DNA from: Actinomycetota bacterium
GTDB lineage: Bacteria > Actinomycetota > Geothermincolia > Geothermincolales > RBG-13-55-18
Assembly: GCA_028697145.1 (NCBI GenBank)
Contig: JAQVFR010000002.1
Coordinates: 87,394 to 151,393, forward strand
DNA: 64,000 bases
Direction of reading: 5' to 3'
Made by a program: the position numbers and the translations under genes
Shown here: positions 1 to 7,992 of the stretch, piece after piece
Layout of the letters: every line of letters begins with the position of its first letter
How positions within the stretch are numbered: the first letter of the stretch is position 1
The notes under the pieces: generated by a model
The model's database searches: none
What the model saw: the letters and a program-made list of their open reading frames with translations, nothing else
What the model was told of the DNA's origin: nothing

Positions 1-188
1 TGCCAGGCCATAACGCTCGGAAGCGTTAAGGCGACTGGCACTGCTGCGCCTCCCTACAGTCGGCGCAGTCGCTTTCGCGATGCAGTATGTGCGCAGATCA
101 CACCTGCCAGGCCATAACGCTCGGAAGCGTTAAGGCGACTGGCACTGCTGCGCCTCCCTACAGTCGGCGCAGTCGCTTTCGCGATGCA
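1..188. repeat. 84-bp direct repeat, two copies, hairpin-rich
   Basis: Positions 1-84 and 105-188 are identical, separated by a 20-bp spacer, so the period is 104 bp. Each copy can fold into three hairpins. In copy 1 the first pairs 1-6 with 35-40, 7-9 with 30-32 and 11-17 with 22-28 around the loop CGGA. The second pairs 44-50 with 62-68. The third pairs TCGC (69-72) with GCGA (77-80). The repeat lies just downstream of the thiolase gene. It may be a REP/BIME-like element or a tandem array cut by the window edge. A local assembly duplication is not excluded. Confidence 0.85.
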
Positions 189-206
189 AACGTCCGTAAC
201 GTATTC

Positions 207-1457
207 CTATATACGTTCGAGGATGTGGACGCACATCGCCGCCTCGCCCATGCCGATGAAGCCGCCTCCGTTCTCGGCCAGGGCGATGCGCGCTCCCTCC
301 ACCTGGCGCGGTCCCGCGGCGCCGCGAAGCTGGTTGACCAGCTCGTAGGCCTGGGCCAGGCCTGATGCGCCGATGGGATGCCCGCGGCATTCCAGCCCGC
401 CGGAGGGATTGACGGGGGTCTTGCCGCCCAGGGAGGTGGCGCCGGACTCGGCGAAGGGACCGCCCTCGCCCACCGGGCAGAAGCCCATCTCCTCGTACTG
501 CGCCAGTTCCCCGAAGGCGGTGGCGTCGTGCACCTCGGCGACGTCGATGTCCTCGGGGCCCAGCCCCGCGGCCTCGTAGGCGCGGCGGCTGGCCCGCTCC
601 CCTATGACCGCGAGGCCACTGTCGGGGAGAGACCCCGAGACCAGCACGGAAGCGCGGATGCGCACCGGTTTCGCGTCGGGGAACCTCCCCAGGGCCTTCT
701 CCGAGCAGATGATGGCCGCCGCGGCGCCGTCCCCGATGGGGGCGCACATGGCCCTCGTGAGGGGGTAGGCCACCTGGTAATCCTCGAGGACTTCCTCCAC
801 CGTCATGTCCATCTGGTATTGCGCCATGGGGTTCATGGAGCCGTTGTGGTGGTTCTTGGCGGCGATCACCGCCAACTGCCTCTGGGTGGTGCCGTAGGCC
901 TTCATGTGCATGCGCGCCCCCATGGCATAGATGTCCATGAAAGCGGTGTGCCCGCCGCCGCCCTTCTTTTCCTTGCCGCCCTCCTCTGCCTCGGCGGCCT
1001 TCTTAGCCGCGTCGGCCTGGAAGGCTGCGATCATGCCGTGCACGAACTCCACGTCCGCACCAGAGGCGAATCCCTCGAACATCTTCGCCCTGTCCTCGGG
1101 GAAATAGACCTTCTCGGCTCCCACCGCCAGCACCAGGTCGTAGAGGCCCGCCTTCACCGCCGTCCATGCCCCGTGTATGGCGGTGGAGGCGCCGGCGCAG
1201 GCGTTCTCCACGTTGGTGATGGGGATGCCCTGGATGCCCAGGGGGGCCAGGGCCACCTGGCCCCGGATGCAGTGCTGCATCTGGCTCATGCCCCAGCCGG
1301 AGTTGGAGAACCAGGCCGCCTCGATGTCTTCCTTTTTCACCTGAACGTCTCCCACGAGGGCCTCGAGGGCCTCGGCGGTGAGCATCTTTATGGTCTTCTC
1401 CGGGTACTTCTTGAAGCGGACCATGCCCACGCCTAGGATATATACGTTGTCGCTCAT
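207..1457 (-). CDS. Thiolase-family protein (acetyl-CoA acetyltransferase / SCP2-thiolase type)
   Basis: A 416-residue thiolase-fold enzyme, expected to cleave or condense acyl-CoA with CoA or acetyl-CoA in the cytoplasm. The nucleophile is probably Cys87 in the segment VENACAGAST. The C-terminal half has HDATAFGELAQYEEMGF and then NPSGGLECRGHPIGASG, which carry the active-site histidine and second cysteine of the SCP2-thiolase group. A Lys/Gly-rich insertion near residue 165 looks like a surface loop. The start follows the stop of the acyl-CoA ligase by 4 nt with a GGGAGG-type ribosome site, so it is the last gene of the TetR operon. Chain-length specificity cannot be read from sequence; a lipid-transfer or synthase role is possible. 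Confidence 0.85.
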   Translation of the reverse strand: MSDNVYILGVGMVRFKKYPEKTIKMLTAEALEALVGDVQVKKEDIEAAWFSNSGWGMSQMQHCIRGQVALAPLGIQGIPITNVENACAGASTAIHGAWTAVKAGLYDLVLAVGAEKVYFPEDRAKMFEGFASGADVEFVHGMIAAFQADAAKKAAEAEEGGKEKKGGGGHTAFMDIYAMGARMHMKAYGTTQRQLAVIAAKNHHNGSMNPMAQYQMDMTVEEVLEDYQVAYPLTRAMCAPIGDGAAAAIICSEKALGRFPDAKPVRIRASVLVSGSLPDSGLAVIGERASRRAYEAAGLGPEDIDVAEVHDATAFGELAQYEEMGFCPVGEGGPFAESGATSLGGKTPVNPSGGLECRGHPIGASGLAQAYELVNQLRGAAGPRQVEGARIALAENGGGFIGMGEAAMCVHILERI

Positions 1458-1461
1458 TCCC

Positions 1462-3180
1462 TTACCGCCTCCCTTCCCTGTCGTAGGTGTCCGGGGTCAC
1501 GCCCAGCTTCTCCACTTCCTTCTTTATCACGCGGTGGGTCTCCGTCTTGGGCAGCGCGTCGATGACGCGGTAATACCTGGGGACCGCGAACTTCGCCAGC
1601 TCGCCGGAGAGGAATCCCGGCATGCTGGCGGGATCGATGCTTTTTCCGTCCACCGGCACCAGGGTCACCATGATCTCGTCCTCGGCCAGTTCCGAGGGGA
1701 CGGCGTAGACCGCGCACTCCAGCACGTCCGGATGTTTGAGCACGGCCTGCTCCACCTCGTAGGCGGAGACGTTCTCCCCCTTCACCCGCATGGACTCGGT
1801 GTTTCGTCCGACGAAGTAGACGTAGCCCTTCTCGTCCCTGTACACGAGGTCGCCGGTGTACAGCCAGCCGTCACGCATCTTGTCGCTGGTGGCCTCCTCG
1901 TTCTTGTAGTACTCCACCGAGCCCTTACGCTCCCCCACGTAGCAGATGAGCTGGCCGGGGGTGTGGGGTGGGACGTCGTTGCCATCGCCGTCGATGACCC
2001 TGATCTTCGCCCCGAGGGGCTTGCCCATGGAGCCGACGGGTGCGGTCTCGAAATTGACGATGAGCACCCCGCCGCCGTCCACCGCACCGTATCCCTCGTA
2101 GATCTTGACCCCGAAGCGCCGCTCGAAGTCCTCCCACATGTCGACCGGGCAGCCGGCCGAGAGGACGAAGCGGACCCTGTTGTCCGCATCGTCGGGCCGG
2201 GCCGGCTGCTTCATGAGGATGGGCATGACCGCGCCCAGGCCGTTGAAGGTGGTCGCCCCGTAGCGCCTTACCTCGTCCCAGAAGCGGCTGGCGCTGAACC
2301 TCTCGCCCAGGGCCACGCTGCCGTCGCAGTGCATGGCCGGCGTCACCGTGAGGAAGAGCGCGTTGGCATGGAAGAGGGGATAGCAGGTGTAGGCGATATC
2401 GCTCCTGTTGGTGAGCAGGCGCCCGACGATGGAAATGGCCTTGACGTTGGTGTTGTTGTAGCGGTAAACGACCCCCTTGGGCAGGCCGGTGGTGCCGGAG
2501 GTGTACATGAGCACGCAGAGGTCGTCGGGGTCGTATCTCTCCGGGGGGGTGGAGGCGTCCGAGCCGGGCCCGAAAGCCCGGGACAGCTCCTCCATGCCCC
2601 CGGGAAGCTCGAAGCTCGCGGGAGCGCCCTCGGTGTTCACGATGACCTTCTCTATCTTGTCCAGCCTCTCCGCCACCGCCTGGTAGAAGGGGAGCAGGTC
2701 GTGGTCGATGACCACGAAACTCGCGTCGGAGTTGTCTATGACGTGGGCCAGCTGGTCTCCCCTGAGGGCCACGTTCACCGGCACGGTGTACATCCCCAGC
2801 TTCTCCAGGCCGAAGAATACGTAGAGCCAGAGGGGAGAATTCTTCATGATGATCGCAAGGCCTTTGCCCGGACACCCGCCCGACTCCCTGAGGAAGTTGG
2901 CCGCGCGGTTGGCGTTGAGGTTCATGTCGCGGTAGCTGATGACCTGGGCCTTGAAATAGAGGAAGGGCCGGTCCCTTAGCCTCTCGGCCTTCTCCTCGAG
3001 CAGCTCAGCGTGGGACATGTCCCGCGTCAGGGAAAGCCCCCTCGCATCCGCTATGCTGCGCAGGTTTTCCTTGAGCGTGCCCCTTCTGCGTTCGTCCGCC
3101 ATGAACATGGCCAGGGAGCGCAGCAGGCGCCATCCCACCCACACCCTCCGCATGTACATCTTCCTCTCCTGTGGTGTCAT
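1462..3180 (-). CDS. AMP-forming acyl-CoA synthetase (FATP/FadD-like)
   Basis: An adenylate-forming enzyme of about 572 residues that activates a carboxylic acid, probably a fatty acid, to acyl-CoA. It has the P-loop YTSGTTGLPKG near residues 226-236, the motif GYGAVDGGG in the acyl-binding region, WLYTGDL with the AMP-binding Asp, and a C-terminal lysine segment (KTETHRVIKK). The hydrophobic N-terminus and overall pattern resemble FATP/very-long-chain synthetases. I place the start at the ATG at 3180, which has AGAGGTG five bases upstream, rather than the in-frame ATG at 3216. It lies between the TetR gene and the thiolase in one operon. The substrate is inferred from context only. Confidence 0.85.
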   Translation of the reverse strand: MTPQERKMYMRRVWVGWRLLRSLAMFMADERRRGTLKENLRSIADARGLSLTRDMSHAELLEEKAERLRDRPFLYFKAQVISYRDMNLNANRAANFLRESGGCPGKGLAIIMKNSPLWLYVFFGLEKLGMYTVPVNVALRGDQLAHVIDNSDASFVVIDHDLLPFYQAVAERLDKIEKVIVNTEGAPASFELPGGMEELSRAFGPGSDASTPPERYDPDDLCVLMYTSGTTGLPKGVVYRYNNTNVKAISIVGRLLTNRSDIAYTCYPLFHANALFLTVTPAMHCDGSVALGERFSASRFWDEVRRYGATTFNGLGAVMPILMKQPARPDDADNRVRFVLSAGCPVDMWEDFERRFGVKIYEGYGAVDGGGVLIVNFETAPVGSMGKPLGAKIRVIDGDGNDVPPHTPGQLICYVGERKGSVEYYKNEEATSDKMRDGWLYTGDLVYRDEKGYVYFVGRNTESMRVKGENVSAYEVEQAVLKHPDVLECAVYAVPSELAEDEIMVTLVPVDGKSIDPASMPGFLSGELAKFAVPRYYRVIDALPKTETHRVIKKEVEKLGVTPDTYDREGRR

Positions 3181-3228
3181 GACATCACCTCTTTCAGCCG
3201 ACCATACGGACTCCAACCGGTCCCCGCC

Positions 3229-3906
3229 CTACTCCGCTCCCTGCGGCGGCGCGGCGTTTTTCAACGTCTTGTACAGGCCTTCCGGGTAGACGGCGGCGTC
3301 ATTCCCCGCCGGGGATTCCTCCGCCGTTTCCGTTCCCAGTTGCAGTATTTTGAGGTATTTATCCGCGATGTCGGGGTCATCGATCTCGTCCGGGGCCATC
3401 TCGGTCATGAGGATGAGGGTGAAATAGGCTCCCACGTACAACCAGGCCACGAGACGGCAATCTATGTCCCCTCTTATCTCCCCCAGTTCCTGGCCTTTTC
3501 TGAGCATGTGCTCCGTGGCCCCGATGTTGAGGTTCACGAAGTCCTCGAGTTCCCTGCGGAAATCCTCGTCGAAACTGTTGTTGAGGACGAAGGCGAGGAA
3601 CTTGCGCATAGAGGGGTTCTCGCGCACGAAGGCGAGGTAGCTCCTGGACACCCGCTTGAGATATTCCAGGGGATGGTCCCCGTATTCGAGATAGATGGCG
3701 TCGTAGCGGGCGATGAGCAGTTCCTCTATGTAGCGGCAGCACGCCAGGAACAGCTCCTTCTTGCTGGAGAAGTATTTGTAAAGGGTTCCCTCCGCCACTC
3801 CCGCCTCCCTGGCAAGCAGGGCGGTGGTGGCCTTCTCGTAGTTGGTACGCGAGAAGGTGTCGATGCACGCGAGGATGATCTCGTTGTAGCGGTCGCTCTT
3901 TTCCAT
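3229..3906 (-). CDS. TetR-family transcriptional regulator
   Basis: A 225-residue regulator with an N-terminal TetR helix-turn-helix at about residues 27-46 (including AGVAEGTLYKYF) and an all-helical ligand domain. It is the first gene of the operon with the acyl-CoA ligase and thiolase, so it probably represses that operon and responds to an acyl-CoA or fatty acid, as FadR/PsrA-type TetR proteins do. A perfect 16-bp palindrome sits between its promoter and its start codon, which fits autoregulation. The ligand is inferred, not visible. Confidence 0.9.
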   Translation of the reverse strand: MEKSDRYNEIILACIDTFSRTNYEKATTALLAREAGVAEGTLYKYFSSKKELFLACCRYIEELLIARYDAIYLEYGDHPLEYLKRVSRSYLAFVRENPSMRKFLAFVLNNSFDEDFRRELEDFVNLNIGATEHMLRKGQELGEIRGDIDCRLVAWLYVGAYFTLILMTEMAPDEIDDPDIADKYLKILQLGTETAEESPAGNDAAVYPEGLYKTLKNAAPPQGAE

Positions 3907-3981
3907 ATCTCCCGCCCATCCTTACCGGCAAGAGCGCTTCGTCCCCGGGACTAATGTCCCCCGAGGTAGGGTTAGTTTTCT

Positions 3982-3997
3982 AAGTGAGCGCTCACTT
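3982..3997. promoter_or_regulatory. Probable TetR operator, perfect 16-bp palindrome
   Basis: AAGTGAGCGCTCACTT is a perfect inverted repeat, and a weaker outer pair GTTAG (3971-3975) / CTAAC (4000-4004) frames it. The sequence has the TGAGCGCTCA core common in TetR-family operators. It lies just downstream of the -10 element of the promoter at 4016-4045, at roughly +12 to +27, where bound repressor would block transcription. Confidence 0.75.
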
Positions 3998-4015
3998 GCC
4001 TAACAGCCGTGACCA

Positions 4016-4045
4016 TTTATACAATAAGCCGCGACCGACTGTCAA
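4016..4045 (-). promoter_or_regulatory. Sigma-70-type promoter of the TetR/acyl-CoA operon
   Basis: On the minus strand a perfect -35 TTGACA (4045-4040) is followed by an 18-nt spacer and a -10 TATAAA (4021-4016). The predicted start is near 4009, leaving a leader of about 100 nt that contains the palindromic operator. Confidence 0.7.
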
Positions 4046-4112
4046 TACATGAAAGGCAGGTTATGTATGTTATGCATAGCCCGCACCCAGCTCGTCGCGG
4101 ACTCCCGCCGCG

Positions 4113-4601
4113 TCAAAGCGCTGTCGGCCCATCATCCCTGTCCTTGAACCACCCTATATGGACGTCGGGGATGGAGTCGATCCGGGAGCTGTAGGGCTTG
4201 ATGTCGAGGAGGTAGCTGCCGTCCACGGCATCGAGGCCCCTTACCGTCAGGCGGCTTCCGTCCCTCTCCAGCAGCTCTACGACGCAGAACTGTATGGGGT
4301 TGGGCCGCGACGGCGAGCGGCAGGCGAACACACCCCGCACCTCCGGCCCCCAGGGCGTAACGGTCTGCAGCGTTTTCCGGTCTGCGAGATGGGCCCAGTA
4401 AAGGACGATGAGATAGCGCGACGTCTCCATGTCCTTCAATGCATCCGCGAATTCATCGTAGACCTCGATCACGGACTCGTCTTCCGTGAAGCGGCCCTGG
4501 AAGGGGGCTTCGTTCATGGCACTGTACGGCGAACCGATCACCCCCACGGGTTTCAACACCATGGGCTCAACCCGCTTCTCGGCGGAGCTTTCATCGGGCA
4601 T
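4113..4601 (-). CDS. trmO: TrmO-family tRNA methyltransferase (UPF0066/TsaA/VirR-like)
   Basis: A 162-residue protein of the TrmO/TsaA family, whose characterised members N6-methylate the threonylcarbamoyl-adenosine at tRNA position 37 using S-adenosylmethionine. The signature stretch GVFACRSPSRPNPIQF and the following GLDAVDGSYLLDIKPY are intact. The gene overlaps the end of the ABC-transporter ATPase by 11 nt and has a good GGAGG six bases before its ATG, so it is translationally coupled to the transporter. The family was once called a metal-related hypothetical, and its place at the end of a metal-transport operon may be functional or incidental. Confidence 0.85.
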   Translation of the reverse strand: MPDESSAEKRVEPMVLKPVGVIGSPYSAMNEAPFQGRFTEDESVIEVYDEFADALKDMETSRYLIVLYWAHLADRKTLQTVTPWGPEVRGVFACRSPSRPNPIQFCVVELLERDGSRLTVRGLDAVDGSYLLDIKPYSSRIDSIPDVHIGWFKDRDDGPTAL

Positions 4602-5391
4602 GCTGTTCCTCCCTCGTTACTGCCTTTGCTTCCATGGTCTGCAGGGGGATGATGATCTTTCTCTCTCCCAGCGTCTCGACCTCAACTTTTACGCCGTACA
4701 CCTCCTGTATGTTTCCGGAAGTTATGACTTCGGCCCCCCCGCATGCGAATATGACGCCGCCCCTGAGCAACATGAACTTGTGCGAGAACCGCAGGGCCAG
4801 GTTGACGTCGTGTATGGCCATCAGAGCCGCTATCCCTCTTTCGGTGACCGCCCTCCTTACCGTCTCCATGACTTCAAGCTGATTTCTCAGGTCCAGGTTG
4901 CTGGTAGGCTCGTCCAGAAGCATCACCCCCGGCTCCTGGGCAAGCGCCCTTGCGATCACCACTTTCTGCAACTCCCCTCCGCTCAGCTCATCGAGATAGC
5001 GCAGTGAAAGGTCCTCAAGCTCCAGCGCCTCCACAACCCCCCGCACCACCTCCAGATCCTTCTCGCCGACTCCCCAGTTTATATGAGGCCTCCTGCCCAT
5101 GAGCACTGCATCGAAGACGGTGAGCCTCGCGTTTCCGCTCTCCTTCTGGGCCACATACCCCATGCGACGCGCCAGCTCCATGCGTTTCATATGCGATGCA
5201 TCCTCTCCCTCTATGAGCACGCTGCCTTCCCGGGGCTGCAGGACCCTCAAGATACATTTGAGGAGGGTGCTCTTGCCGGCGCCGTTGTTTCCCAGGATGG
5301 AACACAATTCCCCTCCCGCGACGTCGAACCTAACCCCGTTCAGGACGGATTTGCAGTTATAAGCGAAGCTGATGCCGTTCACCGAAAGCAT
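4591..5391 (-). CDS. ABC transporter ATPase, FecE/BtuD type
   Basis: A 266-residue nucleotide-binding subunit for a FecCD-type importer of iron-siderophore, cobalamin or another metal chelate. Walker A is GNNGAGKST (residues 34-42), the signature is LSGGE (136-140), Walker B is VMLLDEP (156-162), and the H-loop is in AIHDVN. I choose the second of two adjacent ATGs (5391) because GGAGG lies five bases upstream; it overlaps the permease stop as TGATG. The reading frame remains open upstream but that part is the permease gene. It overlaps trmO at its 3' end. Confidence 0.93.
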   Translation of the reverse strand: MLSVNGISFAYNCKSVLNGVRFDVAGGELCSILGNNGAGKSTLLKCILRVLQPREGSVLIEGEDASHMKRMELARRMGYVAQKESGNARLTVFDAVLMGRRPHINWGVGEKDLEVVRGVVEALELEDLSLRYLDELSGGELQKVVIARALAQEPGVMLLDEPTSNLDLRNQLEVMETVRRAVTERGIAALMAIHDVNLALRFSHKFMLLRGGVIFACGGAEVITSGNIQEVYGVKVEVETLGERKIIIPLQTMEAKAVTREEQHAR

Positions 5392-6512
5392 CATGACCTC
5401 CTGTATCCCCTTATGAGCAGGTAGAGGAAGAGAGGGGCGCCCATGAAAGAGGTTATGGCCCCCACCGGCAGGACGACAGGGGCGATGATGGTCCTGCTCA
5501 GGGTGTCGGAAGCCAGGAGCAGCAAGGCTCCCATGGCACATGAGCCCGGTATGAGAAAACGGTAATCGTCGCCGATTATCCTGCGCATCAAGTGCGGGCT
5601 TACCAGGCCGATAAAAGCGATGATTCCCAGGAAGGATACAGCGACCGACGCCACCAGCGAGGCAAGGAGCATGCCCATCAGGCGAGTGCGTCCCACGTTC
5701 ACCCCCAGGCTCCTCGCCGTGTCGTCGCCGCTCTCCAGGGCATTGTAATTCCAGCGGTTGAATACGAAGTAAGCGGTTACGGGAAGGGTGACCGCAGACA
5801 TGATCGCCAGTTCCCGCCAGGACGCCCGACCGACATCGCCGAAGGTCCAGAAGACTATGGACGCCACCTGCACGTCATTCGCGAAATACTGGGTGATGAC
5901 CGTGCCGGCGGAAAACAGAGATCCGAAGGCGATACCGGCCAGGATCATGGCCTCGGGGGATATGCCCTTATACCTCGCCAGGAGCAGTATGGCCAGGGTG
6001 GCGGCGATGGCGCCGCCGAAGGCGGCCACGGTTACCAGGTAAGGGTTCCGTATCAGCACCGCGTCTGCGCCCGAACTCTGCATGCTGCCCGCGCCTGTGG
6101 CTACAATGGCCACGGCAGCGCCGAAGGCGGCACCCTGGGATACTCCCAGGGTATAATCCGAGGCAAGTGGGTTGAGCAGAACCGCCTGCATGACACAGCC
6201 CGCCAGGGACAGCCCTATGCCCGCCACCACCGCGGCCAGTACGCGCACCAGCCTGATGTTGATCACGATCTGGGTGGTGCGCTCGTCGGCCTGGCCCAGC
6301 AGGGCCTTGATCACCTCCAGGGGGGAAATGCCCGCGGAGCCCAGCGCCATGGATATTATCGCCAGGACTACGGCAGCGATGATCACCGCCGCGATTACCA
6401 GGACCTTCCTCCTCGTATACGCTCGGTACCCGTCGCCTACGTTCTCGACGGCCTCATACACTTGCCCGTCAACCTCCAGTTCACACCAGTCTCTCCTTCT
6501 GCCCGCGCGCAT
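5391..6512 (-). CDS. FecCD-family ABC transporter permease
   Basis: A 373-residue polytopic permease of the iron-complex/vitamin B12 importer family. After an unusually long hydrophilic N-terminus of about 35 residues come roughly ten hydrophobic segments, with family motifs NPLASDYTLGVSQGAAFGAA and LGIIAFIGLVSPHLMRRIIG. The ATG at 6512 overlaps the stop of the binding-protein gene (TGATG). It works with the ATPase and the lipoprotein on either side. The cargo cannot be decided from sequence: ferric siderophore, heme, cobalamin and molybdate/tungstate transporters all occur in this family. Confidence 0.92.
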   Translation of the reverse strand: MRAGRRRDWCELEVDGQVYEAVENVGDGYRAYTRRKVLVIAAVIIAAVVLAIISMALGSAGISPLEVIKALLGQADERTTQIVINIRLVRVLAAVVAGIGLSLAGCVMQAVLLNPLASDYTLGVSQGAAFGAAVAIVATGAGSMQSSGADAVLIRNPYLVTVAAFGGAIAATLAILLLARYKGISPEAMILAGIAFGSLFSAGTVITQYFANDVQVASIVFWTFGDVGRASWRELAIMSAVTLPVTAYFVFNRWNYNALESGDDTARSLGVNVGRTRLMGMLLASLVASVAVSFLGIIAFIGLVSPHLMRRIIGDDYRFLIPGSCAMGALLLLASDTLSRTIIAPVVLPVGAITSFMGAPLFLYLLIRGYRRS

Positions 6513-7669
6513 CAATCCGGAGCCAGCTTTATCTCCGTAAAACCGCCGAAGTCTCCGGCCATGCGTTCGTACACCGCCTTGCCCACCAGGAACTCGTAGA
6601 TCTCATCTGCCTTCGCAACGGGGTCCACGTCCTCGAAGGCATGCGGGAAGATGGCCTTGCCCATGAAGTACGTATCGGCGAGGGCGGTGTCGATATTGGT
6701 AGCGTAGAAGTTGAAGGGCAGGTAGCCGTAGAGGCGGCCTTCCTTGACCGCTTTCAGGGCATTATAGAGACCGGGGTTGCCGGCGTAATCATCCCTCACC
6801 ATCTGCAGCCCGACCTCATCTACGAATATGATCTCAGGGTCCCAATGCAACAGCTTCTCCTTGTCGATAATCACGCTCCCGCCGGCCCCCGTCTCGTCCA
6901 CCACGTTAAGGGCGTTTGCGGCGTCCAGGGGAGGGAATTCCGCCTGGGTGCTTTCTATGCCATGGGTGCCCTTCATACCCAGCCCACCCGCGTAAACGGC
7001 AGGTTTATCCACCTCGGGGATGTCCGCGGTGCGCTCTTCCACGTCATCAAGGCATCCCCTGATATATCCCGCCACCTTTCCCGCCCGCTCCGAGTCGCCT
7101 GTCACCTCTCCGACGATATCGATGGACTCGAATACCTCTTCGTCGAACGTTCCCAGCCGACCGTAACTCAGCACCACCACCGGGATGCCCGTCTTGTACT
7201 GCAGCTCGTTCGCCTTCGCCGTGTCCACGAGGTAAGCGGCGAAAATCACGTCGGGGTCCACGGTGATGAGCATCTCGGGATCGGGGGTCGAGTCCGGGCC
7301 GCCCTGTCCGATGACCGGCAGCTCGAGTAGTTCGGGATGGGCTATCATGTAAGGCCGGCCGGTGTCCCACTGTATCTCGAATCTCTCTATCCCCACCACC
7401 TTCTCCGCGGCGCCGACGTAACATACGAGGCGCAAGGCTCCCGGTCCTATGGCTACCACTCTCTCGACCGGAGAGTCTATCTCCACCCGGCGGCCGGCCA
7501 GGTCGGTCACGACTGCCACATCCCGGGTTTCCTGCCCATCAGCCGCCTTGCTGCCGCACCCCGCCAACGGCAACATGGCCAGGATCATCGTACAAAGCAC
7601 AGCCATGACGGTTATCCTTGCCCCGGCCGTCATGCCTTCAGCATCATCCGCCCCGCGAAAAACGTTCAT
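6512..7669 (-). CDS. Substrate-binding lipoprotein of FecB/BtuF type
   Basis: A 385-residue extracytoplasmic binding protein for the FecCD importer. Residues near 14-36 form a signal peptide ending in the lipobox LAGC, so it is probably a lipoprotein. The mature part has the typical opening VVTDLAGRRVEIDSPVERVVAIG and the two-lobe helical-backbone pattern of metal-chelate binding proteins. The start is the ATG at 7669, with GAAGGGAG upstream; an earlier in-frame start at 7738 would read through the terminator hairpin and is rejected. It is the first gene of the transporter operon. Confidence 0.9.
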   Translation of the reverse strand: MNVFRGADDAEGMTAGARITVMAVLCTMILAMLPLAGCGSKAADGQETRDVAVVTDLAGRRVEIDSPVERVVAIGPGALRLVCYVGAAEKVVGIERFEIQWDTGRPYMIAHPELLELPVIGQGGPDSTPDPEMLITVDPDVIFAAYLVDTAKANELQYKTGIPVVVLSYGRLGTFDEEVFESIDIVGEVTGDSERAGKVAGYIRGCLDDVEERTADIPEVDKPAVYAGGLGMKGTHGIESTQAEFPPLDAANALNVVDETGAGGSVIIDKEKLLHWDPEIIFVDEVGLQMVRDDYAGNPGLYNALKAVKEGRLYGYLPFNFYATNIDTALADTYFMGKAIFPHAFEDVDPVAKADEIYEFLVGKAVYERMAGDFGGFTEIKLAPD

Positions 7670-7699
7670 TTCCGCTCCCTTCAAATGCAATAATGCGAG

Positions 7700-7735
7700 A
7701 AAAACAAAACCACGAAGGTCTGCGACCTTCGTGGT
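7700..7735 (-). terminator. Intrinsic terminator in the leader of the transporter operon
   Basis: Read on the minus strand, a perfect 12-bp stem (7735-7724 with 7720-7709, 3-nt loop) is followed directly by TTTTGTTTTT. It ends about 31 nt before the start codon of the binding protein. No minus-strand gene lies immediately upstream, so it is placed as a transcription attenuator rather than as the end of a gene. Confidence 0.8.
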
Positions 7736-7992
7736 CACTATTTCTCGTCTTCGATCTCTCGACGTGCTCGTGGCGGCTTCTCGCCGCCGGCTTCTCTTAT
7801 CTGCTCCTTTCTAAAGGATATATGAGGAGCGGTCAATCCGCAAACGCCTGAAAGGGGCTTTGCCCGCTCGAGCCCGTTGCCCTCGATGCCTTCCATGGTG
7901 GAAAATCCATGACAGACGGCGGCACGGAGAGCGTGATTTCCCGACCGTGCAGGACGCACGGGTGGATGTCCCGGGTCGAAGGAGGGCACAGC
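7736..7992 (-). other. Structured divergent leader upstream of the transporter operon
   Basis: The 323-nt gap between the binding-protein gene and the HD gene holds several potential hairpins besides the terminator: GGCGGC/GCCGCC (7772-7777 with 7783-7788), GCTCCT/AGGAGC (7803-7808 with 7825-7830) and a competing CCTTT/AAAGG (7806-7810 with 7813-7817). The element TCGTGG (7768-7773) is also present in the terminator stem, so an alternative pairing is possible. I do not see the conserved boxes of the cobalamin or Moco riboswitches. A metal- or cofactor-sensing leader is inferred. Confidence 0.5.

Noticed and set aside
7736-7992. Cobalamin or c-di-GMP riboswitch upstream of the transporter
   Set aside because: I searched by eye for the cobalamin GCCACTG box and the GEMM core; only a loose GGGCAAAGCCC hairpin is present, which does not match the c-di-GMP core.
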